The notes under the pieces: generated by a model
The model's input: only the letters and a program-made list of their open reading frames with translations
Told to the model about the DNA's origin: nothing
The model's database searches: none
Program-made: the position numbers and the translations under genes
Part shown: piece after piece, positions 7,026 to 14,909 of the stretch
Layout of the letters: every line of letters begins with the position of its first letter
Numbering within the stretch: the stretch's first letter is position 1
NCBI RefSeq assembly: GCF_900142845.1
Contig: NZ_FSRU01000003.1
Location: 857,176-921,175, forward strand
Source: Paraburkholderia phenazinium
GTDB taxonomy: Bacteria > Pseudomonadota > Gammaproteobacteria > Burkholderiales > Burkholderiaceae
Length of the DNA stretch: 64,000 nt
Direction: 5' to 3'

Positions 7026-9566
7026 ATGAAAATCATCAAACCCACGCCACTGGGTGTCCTGACACGCCCGCACCGGGCCGCAGGCAGCGAACATCTGGGC
7101 GTCGCGATTCCCATGATGGTGACGCTCGGCGAAACCCCGCGCCTCGTCAGCGAGTCGGAACTATGGGACACGGTCGGCGCGGAGCTGGCCGGCTTCCCGC
7201 TCGATGCGGCGCTCCCCAAACCGCGAGCCGAGTTTCTGCTATCGGCGCGTGCCTACGGGCGGTATTGCGACCATACGAATACGTGCCGGGTGGGTATCCG
7301 TTTCGCCGGTGTGGAAAAGGCGTTGCTCGTGTCGGGCGAGCGCCGCTGGGCAGGTTCGGCGCCCTCGGCCGCCGAGCCGTTCGAGTCCCTCGCGATCGAC
7401 TGGCCTCTCGCGTTTGGCGGAGCCGGCTACGCGGACAATCCCCGCGGCCGCGGGTTTCACGGCGTGTCGGCAAACAGCGAGCGGTCACAGCAGCAGCTAT
7501 CTCAACCGCTTCCCAACGTCGAATACCCGGCGGAGCGCTTACGCGGACCCGGACAGATCGTCACGCCAGGCAGTTTCACGCCAATCGCAGCCGACTGGCC
7601 GCAGCGCCGCGCGCTCTACGGAGCACTCGACGCGCAATGGCGCGAAAGCGATTGTCCAGGCTTTCCATGCTCGATGGACACCCGCTACTTCAATATCGCG
7701 CCCACCGATCAGCAATTCCCGGCGCTCGATGCCATGCCGGACGGCGCGGCCTATCGCATCGTTCATATGCATCCCGAACAACCGGTGATAACAGGCGCGC
7801 TGCCGCCGCTGCGTGCCCGTTGCTTCCTGCAGCGGCAATCCGAAGACACGCTCGCGGAGATTCCGATGCGTCTGACGACGGTGTGGTTCATTCCGCATCG
7901 CGAGCGGGCCGTGATGATCTTCCACGGCATAGCCGGGATTCGGGAGTTCGACGCGCAAGACGTCGCATGTCTGCTACTCGGCGCCGAACTGAGCGGCGAG
8001 CCGCGTTCCGCAGCCGACTACCGGCGCACCTTCGACCGGCGCATGGACCGCAAGCACGGTGCGCTCCATGCGCTGCGCGACCAGGATCTGGTGCCGCCGG
8101 CACTGCTCATCACGGCTGACGACGCGTCCACCGACGCCACGTCGCACGATGCGCTAGAGCGCAATCTGCAGCAACGCGCACGTCAGCAGATCGAGCGAGC
8201 GCGTGCGGCAGGCCTCGCGCCTGGCGCTTTCGATGCAGCGCCGACGCAGCCCCCTCGCATCGACCAACTGGCGGAGTTCGTCGAACAGCAGGAAAGGATC
8301 GCTCAGGAGCAGCGCGCAGCACTGGAAGAGAAGCAGCGTGAGATCGAAGCCCGCCACGCGGCAAGCGGAATGGGCAAGCGCGTCAATCCGCCAACCACGC
8401 GGCGTGGCCCGCCCGCGCTATCGCGCGATGGCGCGGCATCACGGCGTGCCGATCGGAAGAAGGACCCAAGCCACCTGGAAATCGACGCCGACAAGAAACT
8501 CCGCGAGACCTACCGGCATGCCGTCCAGTATCAGGAAGCAGCACCGCGCCTCGACACGGCCGCCGGGCGCGTATTGCAGGAACGCGTTGCCGCGGCGCAT
8601 GCGCGTGGCGAGTCGCTGGCCGGTTGGGATCTGACCGGCGCGGATCTGAGCCGGATGAGTCTGCGCGGAGCAACGCTGTCCGGCGCGTTGCTGGAAAGCG
8701 CCGATCTCAGCGACACCGACCTGACAGGCGCGGTGCTGGGAAACGCGGTACTCGCGCGTGCCACACTCGTGCGTACGGCGTTTGCGCGCACCGACCTGAC
8801 GGGCGCCAACCTGTCGCTGGCGCAGTGCGACGGCACCGACTTCAGCGACGCCGTGCTCGATCGTGCGCTGTTCGAGAACACGCGGTTCGAGCGTTGCCGG
8901 TTGACCCGTGCTTCAGTCCAGCGAACCCAGTTCAGGGATTGCCGCTTCCTCAGCACCGACTTCAGCGAAGCCACCCTGAGCGACCTGGCCTTCATCGAAC
9001 AGACTTTCGACACTGTCGATTTCAGCCGCGCCAGCATCCGCAAGCTCGCCTTCATCCAGTGCACGCTTACCCGCGTCGCGTTCGCGAGCGCCGATATAGC
9101 AGGCTTCGGATTCGTCGAAACCGTCGCGAGCGGTATTCGCTTCGACGGCGCGATCCTTCGCAAGGCCTGCTTCGTCAAAGAGAGTGTGCTCGACAACGCG
9201 GATTTCTCGCAGGCGCAACTGAGCGAAGTCAACTTGCGCCAGGTCCGCGCACACGGTGCGAACTTCAGCGGCGCGCGGATCGACCAGTGCGACTTCTCCG
9301 ACGCCCGCATGCGGTTGGCCGATCTACGCGCGGCAAAGATCGCAGACAGCCACCTCGTGCGCACCGATCTGAGCGGCGCCAATCTGGTGCGCGCCGATTT
9401 GATGGGCGCTTCGATGCGGCGCGCCGTCCTGCACGGTGCGAACTTTCGCGAAGCGAACCTGTTCCGCGCCGACTTCGCGGAGGCAGCGATCGACGATACG
9501 ACACAGTTCGACGGCGCCTATCTGGACCAGGCCAACTTTCATCCGTTCGCCAAGGCGGCAGCATGA
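7026..9566 (+). CDS. DUF2169 domain protein fused to pentapeptide repeats
   Basis: An 846-residue three-part protein. Residues about 15-320 match the DUF2169 family, found next to VgrG genes and thought to act as an adaptor for spike cargo. Residues about 360-530 are a polar linker containing a charged helix near 410-443 (QQERIAQEQRAALEEKQ), probably a coiled coil, then a basic low-complexity stretch. From about 533 to 835 there are roughly 60 consecutive pentapeptide repeats of the A(D/N)LXX type, which fold as a four-sided beta-helix. There is no signal peptide. The gene ends in an ATGA overlap with a second repeat protein. An adaptor or scaffold role in spike assembly is inference; the molecular activity is unknown. 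Confidence 0.82.
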   Translation: MKIIKPTPLGVLTRPHRAAGSEHLGVAIPMMVTLGETPRLVSESELWDTVGAELAGFPLDAALPKPRAEFLLSARAYGRYCDHTNTCRVGIRFAGVEKALLVSGERRWAGSAPSAAEPFESLAIDWPLAFGGAGYADNPRGRGFHGVSANSERSQQQLSQPLPNVEYPAERLRGPGQIVTPGSFTPIAADWPQRRALYGALDAQWRESDCPGFPCSMDTRYFNIAPTDQQFPALDAMPDGAAYRIVHMHPEQPVITGALPPLRARCFLQRQSEDTLAEIPMRLTTVWFIPHRERAVMIFHGIAGIREFDAQDVACLLLGAELSGEPRSAADYRRTFDRRMDRKHGALHALRDQDLVPPALLITADDASTDATSHDALERNLQQRARQQIERARAAGLAPGAFDAAPTQPPRIDQLAEFVEQQERIAQEQRAALEEKQREIEARHAASGMGKRVNPPTTRRGPPALSRDGAASRRADRKKDPSHLEIDADKKLRETYRHAVQYQEAAPRLDTAAGRVLQERVAAAHARGESLAGWDLTGADLSRMSLRGATLSGALLESADLSDTDLTGAVLGNAVLARATLVRTAFARTDLTGANLSLAQCDGTDFSDAVLDRALFENTRFERCRLTRASVQRTQFRDCRFLSTDFSEATLSDLAFIEQTFDTVDFSRASIRKLAFIQCTLTRVAFASADIAGFGFVETVASGIRFDGAILRKACFVKESVLDNADFSQAQLSEVNLRQVRAHGANFSGARIDQCDFSDARMRLADLRAAKIADSHLVRTDLSGANLVRADLMGASMRRAVLHGANFREANLFRADFAEAAIDDTTQFDGAYLDQANFHPFAKAAA

Positions 9567-10621
9567 GTCCGGAACGAGATCGACTGCAGCAGAGGGTGCG
9601 CAACGGCGAGGTCATCGCGGATCAGTCGTTCGGGAGGCTGTCCCTCGAGCATGGCGATCTGTCGGGCGCCATCTTCGAACGAACCACCTTTAGCGGCACA
9701 CGGCTGGCCCGCGCGCACCTCAGAGAATGCGTGTTCAACGCATGCCGCTTCACCGACGTCGATCTGTCGAACGCCGATCTGTCGAAAAGCGTGTTCCTGA
9801 ACGGCGAGCTGGTTCGTACGGACTTGTCCGCGAGCCTGCTGGACGATTGCCGGTTGGCCGGCACGCAGGCCAGCGGCACGCTCTTCTCCCGCATGCGCGC
9901 CAGCCGTTTCACCTGCCTGAAAAGCGATCTCAGCGCTTGCCGGTTCGACGACGCGCAGATCGAACTCGGCTTCTTCGACGAAACACCGCTGGCAGGCGCC
10001 GACTTCACTGCCGCTCTCATCCGCAAATGCTTCTTCTATCGACTCGACATGCGCGCGGTACGTTTCGCACAGACAGTGTTCGAGCGTGTCGTATTCACCG
10101 AGTCGAACCTGGCCGGCCAGCACTTCGGCGGGCAGACGTTTCGCGGCTGCCAGTTTATCGACACCGATCTGCGCGGCGCCGATTTCACGTCCGCGCGCCT
10201 CGGTCAGTGCAACTTTCAGGGCGCGTCGCTCGAGCAGGCGCTCATGAATGAGGTCGACGCTGCATGCGCGAACTTCTACCGCGCAAAGGTCGAGCGCGCG
10301 CAATGCCGCGGCGCGCAATTCGAAAACAGCATCTGGGCCGAGGCGCGCCTCCGGGCAGCGGACTTCACCGGAGCGAATCTGCGCGGCGCGGTGTTCCATC
10401 GCGCCGACGCATCGGACTGCCGCTTCGCGCAAGCCCACCTCGAAGGCGCCGACTTTTCGTACGCCGAGCTAAGCGGCGGCAATTTCGATCAGGCCACGTT
10501 GGGGCGAACCCAGTTTCATCGAGCCGGTCATGCCGGATGGCGCGGCCGCCCGGGCGCTATCGACAATGACCCCGCTCGATTCGCCGCAGAAGAATGGTCG
10601 AAGCGCCGAGACGGCGGCTGA
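9563..10621 (+). CDS. Pentapeptide-repeat protein in the T6SS cassette
   Basis: The 352-residue product is almost wholly made of pentapeptide repeats (about residues 20-330), for example LSNADLSKSVFLNG and GADFTSARLGQCNFQG, giving a right-handed quadrilateral beta-helix. There is no signal peptide or other recognised domain. The start at 9563 (MSPERDRLQQRVRNGE) overlaps the previous stop as ATGA; the open frame extends further left, but only as a shadow of the upstream gene. It could be a rod-shaped structural partner of the DUF2169 fusion, a cargo adaptor, or an effector. DNA-mimicking gyrase binders such as Qnr share the fold, but nothing here shows that activity. Confidence 0.8.
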   Translation: MSPERDRLQQRVRNGEVIADQSFGRLSLEHGDLSGAIFERTTFSGTRLARAHLRECVFNACRFTDVDLSNADLSKSVFLNGELVRTDLSASLLDDCRLAGTQASGTLFSRMRASRFTCLKSDLSACRFDDAQIELGFFDETPLAGADFTAALIRKCFFYRLDMRAVRFAQTVFERVVFTESNLAGQHFGGQTFRGCQFIDTDLRGADFTSARLGQCNFQGASLEQALMNEVDAACANFYRAKVERAQCRGAQFENSIWAEARLRAADFTGANLRGAVFHRADASDCRFAQAHLEGADFSYAELSGGNFDQATLGRTQFHRAGHAGWRGRPGAIDNDPARFAAEEWSKRRDGG

Positions 10622-10650
10622 CCACCATGCCCATCAATCAGAGACCCCCT

Positions 10651-11331
10651 ATGAAATCGACAGTAGCGGAATTGAGAACGCCTGCGCACGGTCTAGCTCG
10701 CGAGAGCCACGACGTCGTGGGCATCGCCGTGGGCATCGTCGTGGCCCTCTTGCCTGACGACGCCGTGCTGGTGGAATGCGACGGTGCCCGACTGCGCTGC
10801 CTGCGCGCGTATAGCTGCCTCGTTGCGCCCGAACCCGGCGATCGCGTCGTCGTCTCTTGCGCCGATCCGCAGCAGCGCTATGTGCTGGCTATCCTCGAAC
10901 GCGTGTCGGCGGGTGAGACGCGGCTTCGCTTCGACGGCGACCTGCTCGTCGAAACGACGCAGAGCCTGCGTTTTTGCGCGGGTCGGGACATCGCCGTCGA
11001 AGCCACCCAGGCGCTGCAACTCGACAGCCGACGCATAACCGTCGCAACCGACGAAGCCGAACTCAGCGCCGCTGCTGCGGCGCTCGATTGCCGCGACCTG
11101 CAGGCCCGCTTCGGCGCGCTACGTCTGATCGGAAAGACGCTGGAGACGGTCGTCGAACGCATCGTGCAGATCAGCAAAAGCAGCTTCCGCACGATCGAAG
11201 CCATCGATCATCTACGCACCCGTCATCTCGACTACGCGGCCTCCGCAAGCCTGCGCCTGCACGGCAAGAACGCACTGCTGACGGCGGAGCGGCTGTCGAA
11301 GATCGATGCCGAACAAATCCATCTCGGTTAG
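10651..11331 (+). CDS. DUF3540 domain protein, T6SS accessory
   Basis: This small protein of 226 residues from the chosen start belongs to the DUF3540 family, which occurs beside vgrG, DUF2169 and DUF4150 genes. Near residue 50 it has an OB-like segment (ECDGARLRCLRAYSCLV, then PGDRVVVSCAD). The rest is a run of short beta-strand repeats such as LRFDGDLLVETTQSLRF, resembling the gp5/VgrG stalk. That resemblance suggests, as inference, that it stacks on or near the spike. The start at 10651 is preferred because AGAGA precedes it; 10627 (MPINQRPP) is an alternative. The next gene begins 13 bases after its stop. Confidence 0.75.
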   Translation: MKSTVAELRTPAHGLARESHDVVGIAVGIVVALLPDDAVLVECDGARLRCLRAYSCLVAPEPGDRVVVSCADPQQRYVLAILERVSAGETRLRFDGDLLVETTQSLRFCAGRDIAVEATQALQLDSRRITVATDEAELSAAAAALDCRDLQARFGALRLIGKTLETVVERIVQISKSSFRTIEAIDHLRTRHLDYAASASLRLHGKNALLTAERLSKIDAEQIHLG

Positions 11332-11344
11332 GAGAACCTCATAT

Positions 11345-11734
11345 ATGGTCATGGTCAACTCAAGCTCGGGCGGCGCCAACGATGCCGTCTGCGTCAACAA
11401 GACGCCCCCGTTCGGCGTCCCGGTCGCTTACGACAACAATGCCCAGCGCACCCAGGCCATCCCGAACGTCAGCAACATCCTGACCGGCGGCGCCCCGACG
11501 CACAACCTCGCCACCCTCATTCCCGTCACCCGCGGCGACGCGCCGGGTTCGATGGGCGGCGTCGTGTCGGGCACCGTCTGCTCCACCTCGCGCAATATCA
11601 ACGGCGCGAATACGGTGCTGCTGCACGGCATGCCCACCACCCGCATGACCGATCCGACCCAGCAGAACGCCAACAATGCCATCGGCACCGGCACGTCGCC
11701 CAGTCAGACCCACATCCTGAACCTGGCGCCCTGA
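11345..11734 (+). CDS. DUF4150 PAAR-like protein (spike tip)
   Basis: This 129-residue protein of the DUF4150/PAAR-like family is expected to sharpen the VgrG tip and link cargo to it. Visible family features are the N-terminal NKTPPFGVPVAYDN segment, the glycine-rich core with GTVCSTSRNINGANTV, and the closing GMPTTRMTDPTQQN. The start at 11345 follows AGGAGA at a spacing of about 10 bases; an ATG six bases later is a less well spaced alternative. Unlike many PAAR proteins it has no C-terminal toxin extension, so any effector must be a separate polypeptide. It closes the accessory cassette; tssJ follows 18 bases on. Confidence 0.82.
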   Translation: MVMVNSSSGGANDAVCVNKTPPFGVPVAYDNNAQRTQAIPNVSNILTGGAPTHNLATLIPVTRGDAPGSMGGVVSGTVCSTSRNINGANTVLLHGMPTTRMTDPTQQNANNAIGTGTSPSQTHILNLAP

Positions 11735-11752
11735 TCCCTCCATGGCCACGTC

Positions 11753-12274
11753 ATGATCAAACACACCCCCCGCCACGCCCTGCATCTGCTCGGCGCAGCC
11801 GTCCTGCTGAGCGCCTGCGCCGCGACACCCCAGGCCGTGCCGGTTCCGTACGACCTCTATCTCGCGGCCGGATCGCAGGTGAATCCGGACAGCCGCGGGC
11901 GACCCGCGCCGATTCTGGTCGGCATCTACGAACTGAAGTCCACAGCAGCGTTCGATTCCGGCGACTTCACGGCCTTGCAGGATCACGCGGCCGCCACCCT
12001 CGGCGACGACCTGGTCTCGTTCGAACAACTGATCCTGCTGCCAGGCGAGCACAAGCTGATGCGCCGGCCGGGGAATCCGGCGAGCCGTGCGCTCGGCATC
12101 GTCGCCGGTTATCGGGTGCTCGGCAAAAACGTCTGGAAGGCCACGGTTGTGCTGCCCGAGGGCAAGGATACGAGCGCGTTCATGCTCTGGTGGTCCACGC
12201 CGCAACCGCTGCGCTTGCAAGTGAAATTGGACGCCGGCGGCCTGACCGCCACAACGACGGACTGGACCCATTGA
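11753..12274 (+). CDS. tssJ: TssJ, type VI secretion outer-membrane lipoprotein
   Basis: TssJ is the lipoprotein that anchors the TssM-TssL trans-envelope complex to the outer membrane. The 173-residue product begins with a signal peptide ending in the lipobox LLSAC, with the lipidated cysteine at residue 22. The mature part has the beta-sandwich pattern of the family, with the VGIYELKSTAAFDSGDF loop region. Residue +2 after the cysteine is alanine, not aspartate, which agrees with outer-membrane sorting. The stop overlaps the tssK start by one base (TGATG). Confidence 0.92.
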   Translation: MIKHTPRHALHLLGAAVLLSACAATPQAVPVPYDLYLAAGSQVNPDSRGRPAPILVGIYELKSTAAFDSGDFTALQDHAAATLGDDLVSFEQLILLPGEHKLMRRPGNPASRALGIVAGYRVLGKNVWKATVVLPEGKDTSAFMLWWSTPQPLRLQVKLDAGGLTATTTDWTH

Positions 12275-13641
12275 TGAAGCATGAAAATCTGCCGCTGAAG
12301 GACTCCGGCGTGTCCAGAGGCAAAGTCGTCTGGTCGGAAGGCATGTACTTGCGGCCACAACATTTTCAGCAACTCGAGCGCTATGTCGAAAGCTACGTCC
12401 AGCAGCGCTGCCTGGGATTGCAGGGGGCGTTCTGGGGCTTCCTCGGCGTCGAGATCGATCACGACGCGCTCGCCCTGGGCAAGGTGTCGTTGACGATGGC
12501 GCACGGGGTGTTTCCCGACGGCACCCCGTTTCGGCTTACCAGTCCGGATGAGCTTCCGGCGCCGCTCGACGTGCCCGCCCATGCGAGAGACGAGATCGTG
12601 CTGCTCGCCTTGCCGCTCAGGCGGCCCGGCGGCGAAGACACGATCTTCGAAGAGCAGGCCGATTCGCCGGCGCGCTACGGCGTGTGCTCGCGCGAAATCG
12701 CCGACAGCAATGCCATCGCGCTCGGACCTGCCACCGTGCAGATCGCCCGGGCGCGTCTTCGTCTGGTGCTGGCATCGCAGCTCGGTAGCGAGTGGCAGGC
12801 GCTCGGTCTGCTGCGCATCGTCGAGAGGCGCAGCGACAACCACCTGGTGCTCGACCCCGGCTATATCCCGCCGATGCTCGTCGCCGGCCAGCACCCCACG
12901 CTCTTCAACTACCTGCGCGAACTGGACGGACTGCTCGAACAGCGCGGCGAAGCGCTCGCACAGCGGCTCTCGCAGCCGGGCCGCGGCGGTGTGTCCGAGG
13001 TGGCGGATTTTCTGCTGCTGGCGTTGATCAACCGCGCTCAGGCCGACACCTGGCACGTTCGGGAGACGGGCCAGGTGCATCCCGAGCAACTCTTTCAGCA
13101 GTGGCTAGGACTCGCCTTCGATCTCTGCACTTACACGCGCAACGAGCGCCGGCCCGTGGTACGTCCGGCTTACCGTCACGACGACCTGCAAGGCAGCTTC
13201 GTGCCGCTCATGACCGAGCTGCGCCGCGCCTTGTCGACCGTGCTCGAACAGAATGCCGTCGCCATCGAACTGCAGGAGCGCGCGCAGCGGGTCTGGGTCG
13301 CGCAGGTTCCCAATCTGGAACTCCTGCGCAACGCCGGTTTCGTGCTGGCCGTGCATGCCGACCTGCCGGCCGAGACGCTGCGCACGCGCTACCCGGCGCA
13401 GGTCAAGATTGGCCCGGCCGAACGGCTGGCGGAACTGGTGCATCTGCATCTTCCGGGCATCGCGCTGCGCCTGCTGCCGGTCGCGCCCAGGCAGATTCCG
13501 TACAACGCCGGCTATCACTACTTCGAGCTGGATACCGGCGGCGAGTTGTGGAGGCAACTGGAGAAATCGAGCGGCCTTGCCTTGCATGTCGCCGGCGATC
13601 TGCCGGGACTCGCCATGGAGTGCTGGGCGATCCGCGGCTAA
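12274..13641 (+). CDS. tssK: TssK, type VI secretion baseplate-membrane adaptor
   Basis: TssK trimers connect the baseplate (TssFG) to the cytoplasmic parts of TssL and TssM. The product is 455 residues and has the diagnostic N-terminal signature VVWSEGMYLRPQHFQQ near residues 18-34, shared by the ImpJ/VasE family. The frame is open to 12190, but the extra codons lie inside tssJ; the ATG at 12274 overlaps the tssJ stop and matches the family start. tssL follows after a 50-base gap with its own ribosome site. Confidence 0.95.
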   Translation: MKHENLPLKDSGVSRGKVVWSEGMYLRPQHFQQLERYVESYVQQRCLGLQGAFWGFLGVEIDHDALALGKVSLTMAHGVFPDGTPFRLTSPDELPAPLDVPAHARDEIVLLALPLRRPGGEDTIFEEQADSPARYGVCSREIADSNAIALGPATVQIARARLRLVLASQLGSEWQALGLLRIVERRSDNHLVLDPGYIPPMLVAGQHPTLFNYLRELDGLLEQRGEALAQRLSQPGRGGVSEVADFLLLALINRAQADTWHVRETGQVHPEQLFQQWLGLAFDLCTYTRNERRPVVRPAYRHDDLQGSFVPLMTELRRALSTVLEQNAVAIELQERAQRVWVAQVPNLELLRNAGFVLAVHADLPAETLRTRYPAQVKIGPAERLAELVHLHLPGIALRLLPVAPRQIPYNAGYHYFELDTGGELWRQLEKSSGLALHVAGDLPGLAMECWAIRG

Positions 13642-13691
13642 CCCACGCGCCAAGCGAAGCTAAACGAGACGAGAGCTGACGGAGAAGCCCG

Positions 13692-14909
13692 ATGAGTGCC
13701 GCTGTTCAATCGCACACACCCCCACCGCCGGCGAGCTCAGCGAATGCGCTGGTCGTCGCCGCCCATACCTTGCTCGCCACGCTCGCGCAAATGCGCGTCG
13801 ACGCGGCGATCCAGCCGGAGCGCTTGCGCGAATATCTGGTCGACGAAATCAGACAGTTCCAGACTCGCGCGCAGCAAGCCGCGATCTCCGTCGAGACCAT
13901 CGTCGGCGCGCGCTATTGCCTGTGCTGCGCGCTCGACGAAGCCGCGGCGCTCACGCCTTGGGGCGGCGGCGGAGTCTGGTCGGCGCACAGCCTGCTGGTC
14001 GCGTTCCACAACGAGACCTGGGGCGGCGAAAAATTCTTCCAGTTGCTGGCGCGCCTGTCGTCGAGTCCGCACGAGCATCGAAACATTATCGAACTGCAGT
14101 ACTTTTGCCTCGCGCTGGGATTCCAGGGACGCTACCGCGTCATCCAGAACGGCGCCGCGCAACTGGCGACGCTCATGCGGCGGCTGCACAAACTGCTGCA
14201 CGAGACGGGCAGCGGTTACGCACATCCGCTGTCCCCTTCCTGGCGCGCCGCTGATCGCAAGGCTTCGGTCACGCTGCGCCGCGGGCTGCCGGCGTGGGCA
14301 TGGCTGTGTCTCGCCGGTTTGCTCGGCGGCCTGAGCTTCGCCGTCTATCTGTGGTCGTCGAACCGCGACGGCGACCGGACCACAGCCGCCATCGACGCCA
14401 TCCGTCTGCCGGCCATCAGCGCGGCCAGGCCTACCGCGTTTTCATCGGGCATCGCGCCGTTGCTCGATGCGGAACTGACAAGCGGTGCGATTACGGTGCG
14501 CGACGAAGCCGACCGCAGCGTCGTCGAAATCCGCGGCGACGGCCTGTTCGACTCAGGCTCCGCGACCACCAAAGCGGCCTATTTGCCGGTGCTGATGCGG
14601 ATCGCCGAGGTACTCAACCGGCTCGAAGGAGACATTGTGATCACGGGACATACCGACAACCAGCCGATCCGCGACAAGCGCTTCGCCTCGAATCTCGAAC
14701 TCTCGCGGGCTCGTGCGGAAGCGGTCAGGCAGTTGCTGCTGTCGGCCGGCCTCGACCGTACGCGCCCTATCGTGGCGGTAGGACGCGGCGACACCCAGCC
14801 CGTCGATACCAATACGACGGCGGAGGGCCGCTCTCATAACCGGCGCGTGGATATCGCGCTCCTGACGCCCGCCGTCACGCGGGATCTTTCCGGAACGACG
14901 CGCAGATGA
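13692..14909 (+). CDS. tssL: TssL (DotU-like) with C-terminal OmpA peptidoglycan-binding domain
   Basis: TssL is the inner-membrane DotU-family partner of TssM. The 405-residue product has three parts. The cytoplasmic DotU domain (about 18-185) includes RYCLCCALDEAA and the WGGEKFF motif. A single transmembrane helix lies near 200-222 (AWLCLAGLLGGLSFAVYLW). The periplasmic OmpA-like domain (about 270-395) has the peptidoglycan-contact pattern GHTDNQPIRDKRFASN followed by LSRARAEAV. This is the extended form of TssL that anchors itself to the cell wall. GGAGA lies 11 bases before the start. The 3' end overlaps tssM as ATGA. Confidence 0.95.
   Translation: MSAAVQSHTPPPPASSANALVVAAHTLLATLAQMRVDAAIQPERLREYLVDEIRQFQTRAQQAAISVETIVGARYCLCCALDEAAALTPWGGGGVWSAHSLLVAFHNETWGGEKFFQLLARLSSSPHEHRNIIELQYFCLALGFQGRYRVIQNGAAQLATLMRRLHKLLHETGSGYAHPLSPSWRAADRKASVTLRRGLPAWAWLCLAGLLGGLSFAVYLWSSNRDGDRTTAAIDAIRLPAISAARPTAFSSGIAPLLDAELTSGAITVRDEADRSVVEIRGDGLFDSGSATTKAAYLPVLMRIAEVLNRLEGDIVITGHTDNQPIRDKRFASNLELSRARAEAVRQLLLSAGLDRTRPIVAVGRGDTQPVDTNTTAEGRSHNRRVDIALLTPAVTRDLSGTTRR

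Noticed and set aside
10723..10755. 12-bp repeat (GTGGGCATCGCC / GTGGGCATCGTC) in the DUF3540 gene
   Set aside because: Only two copies encoding VGIAVGIV; within the range expected for hydrophobic coding sequence in GC-rich DNA.
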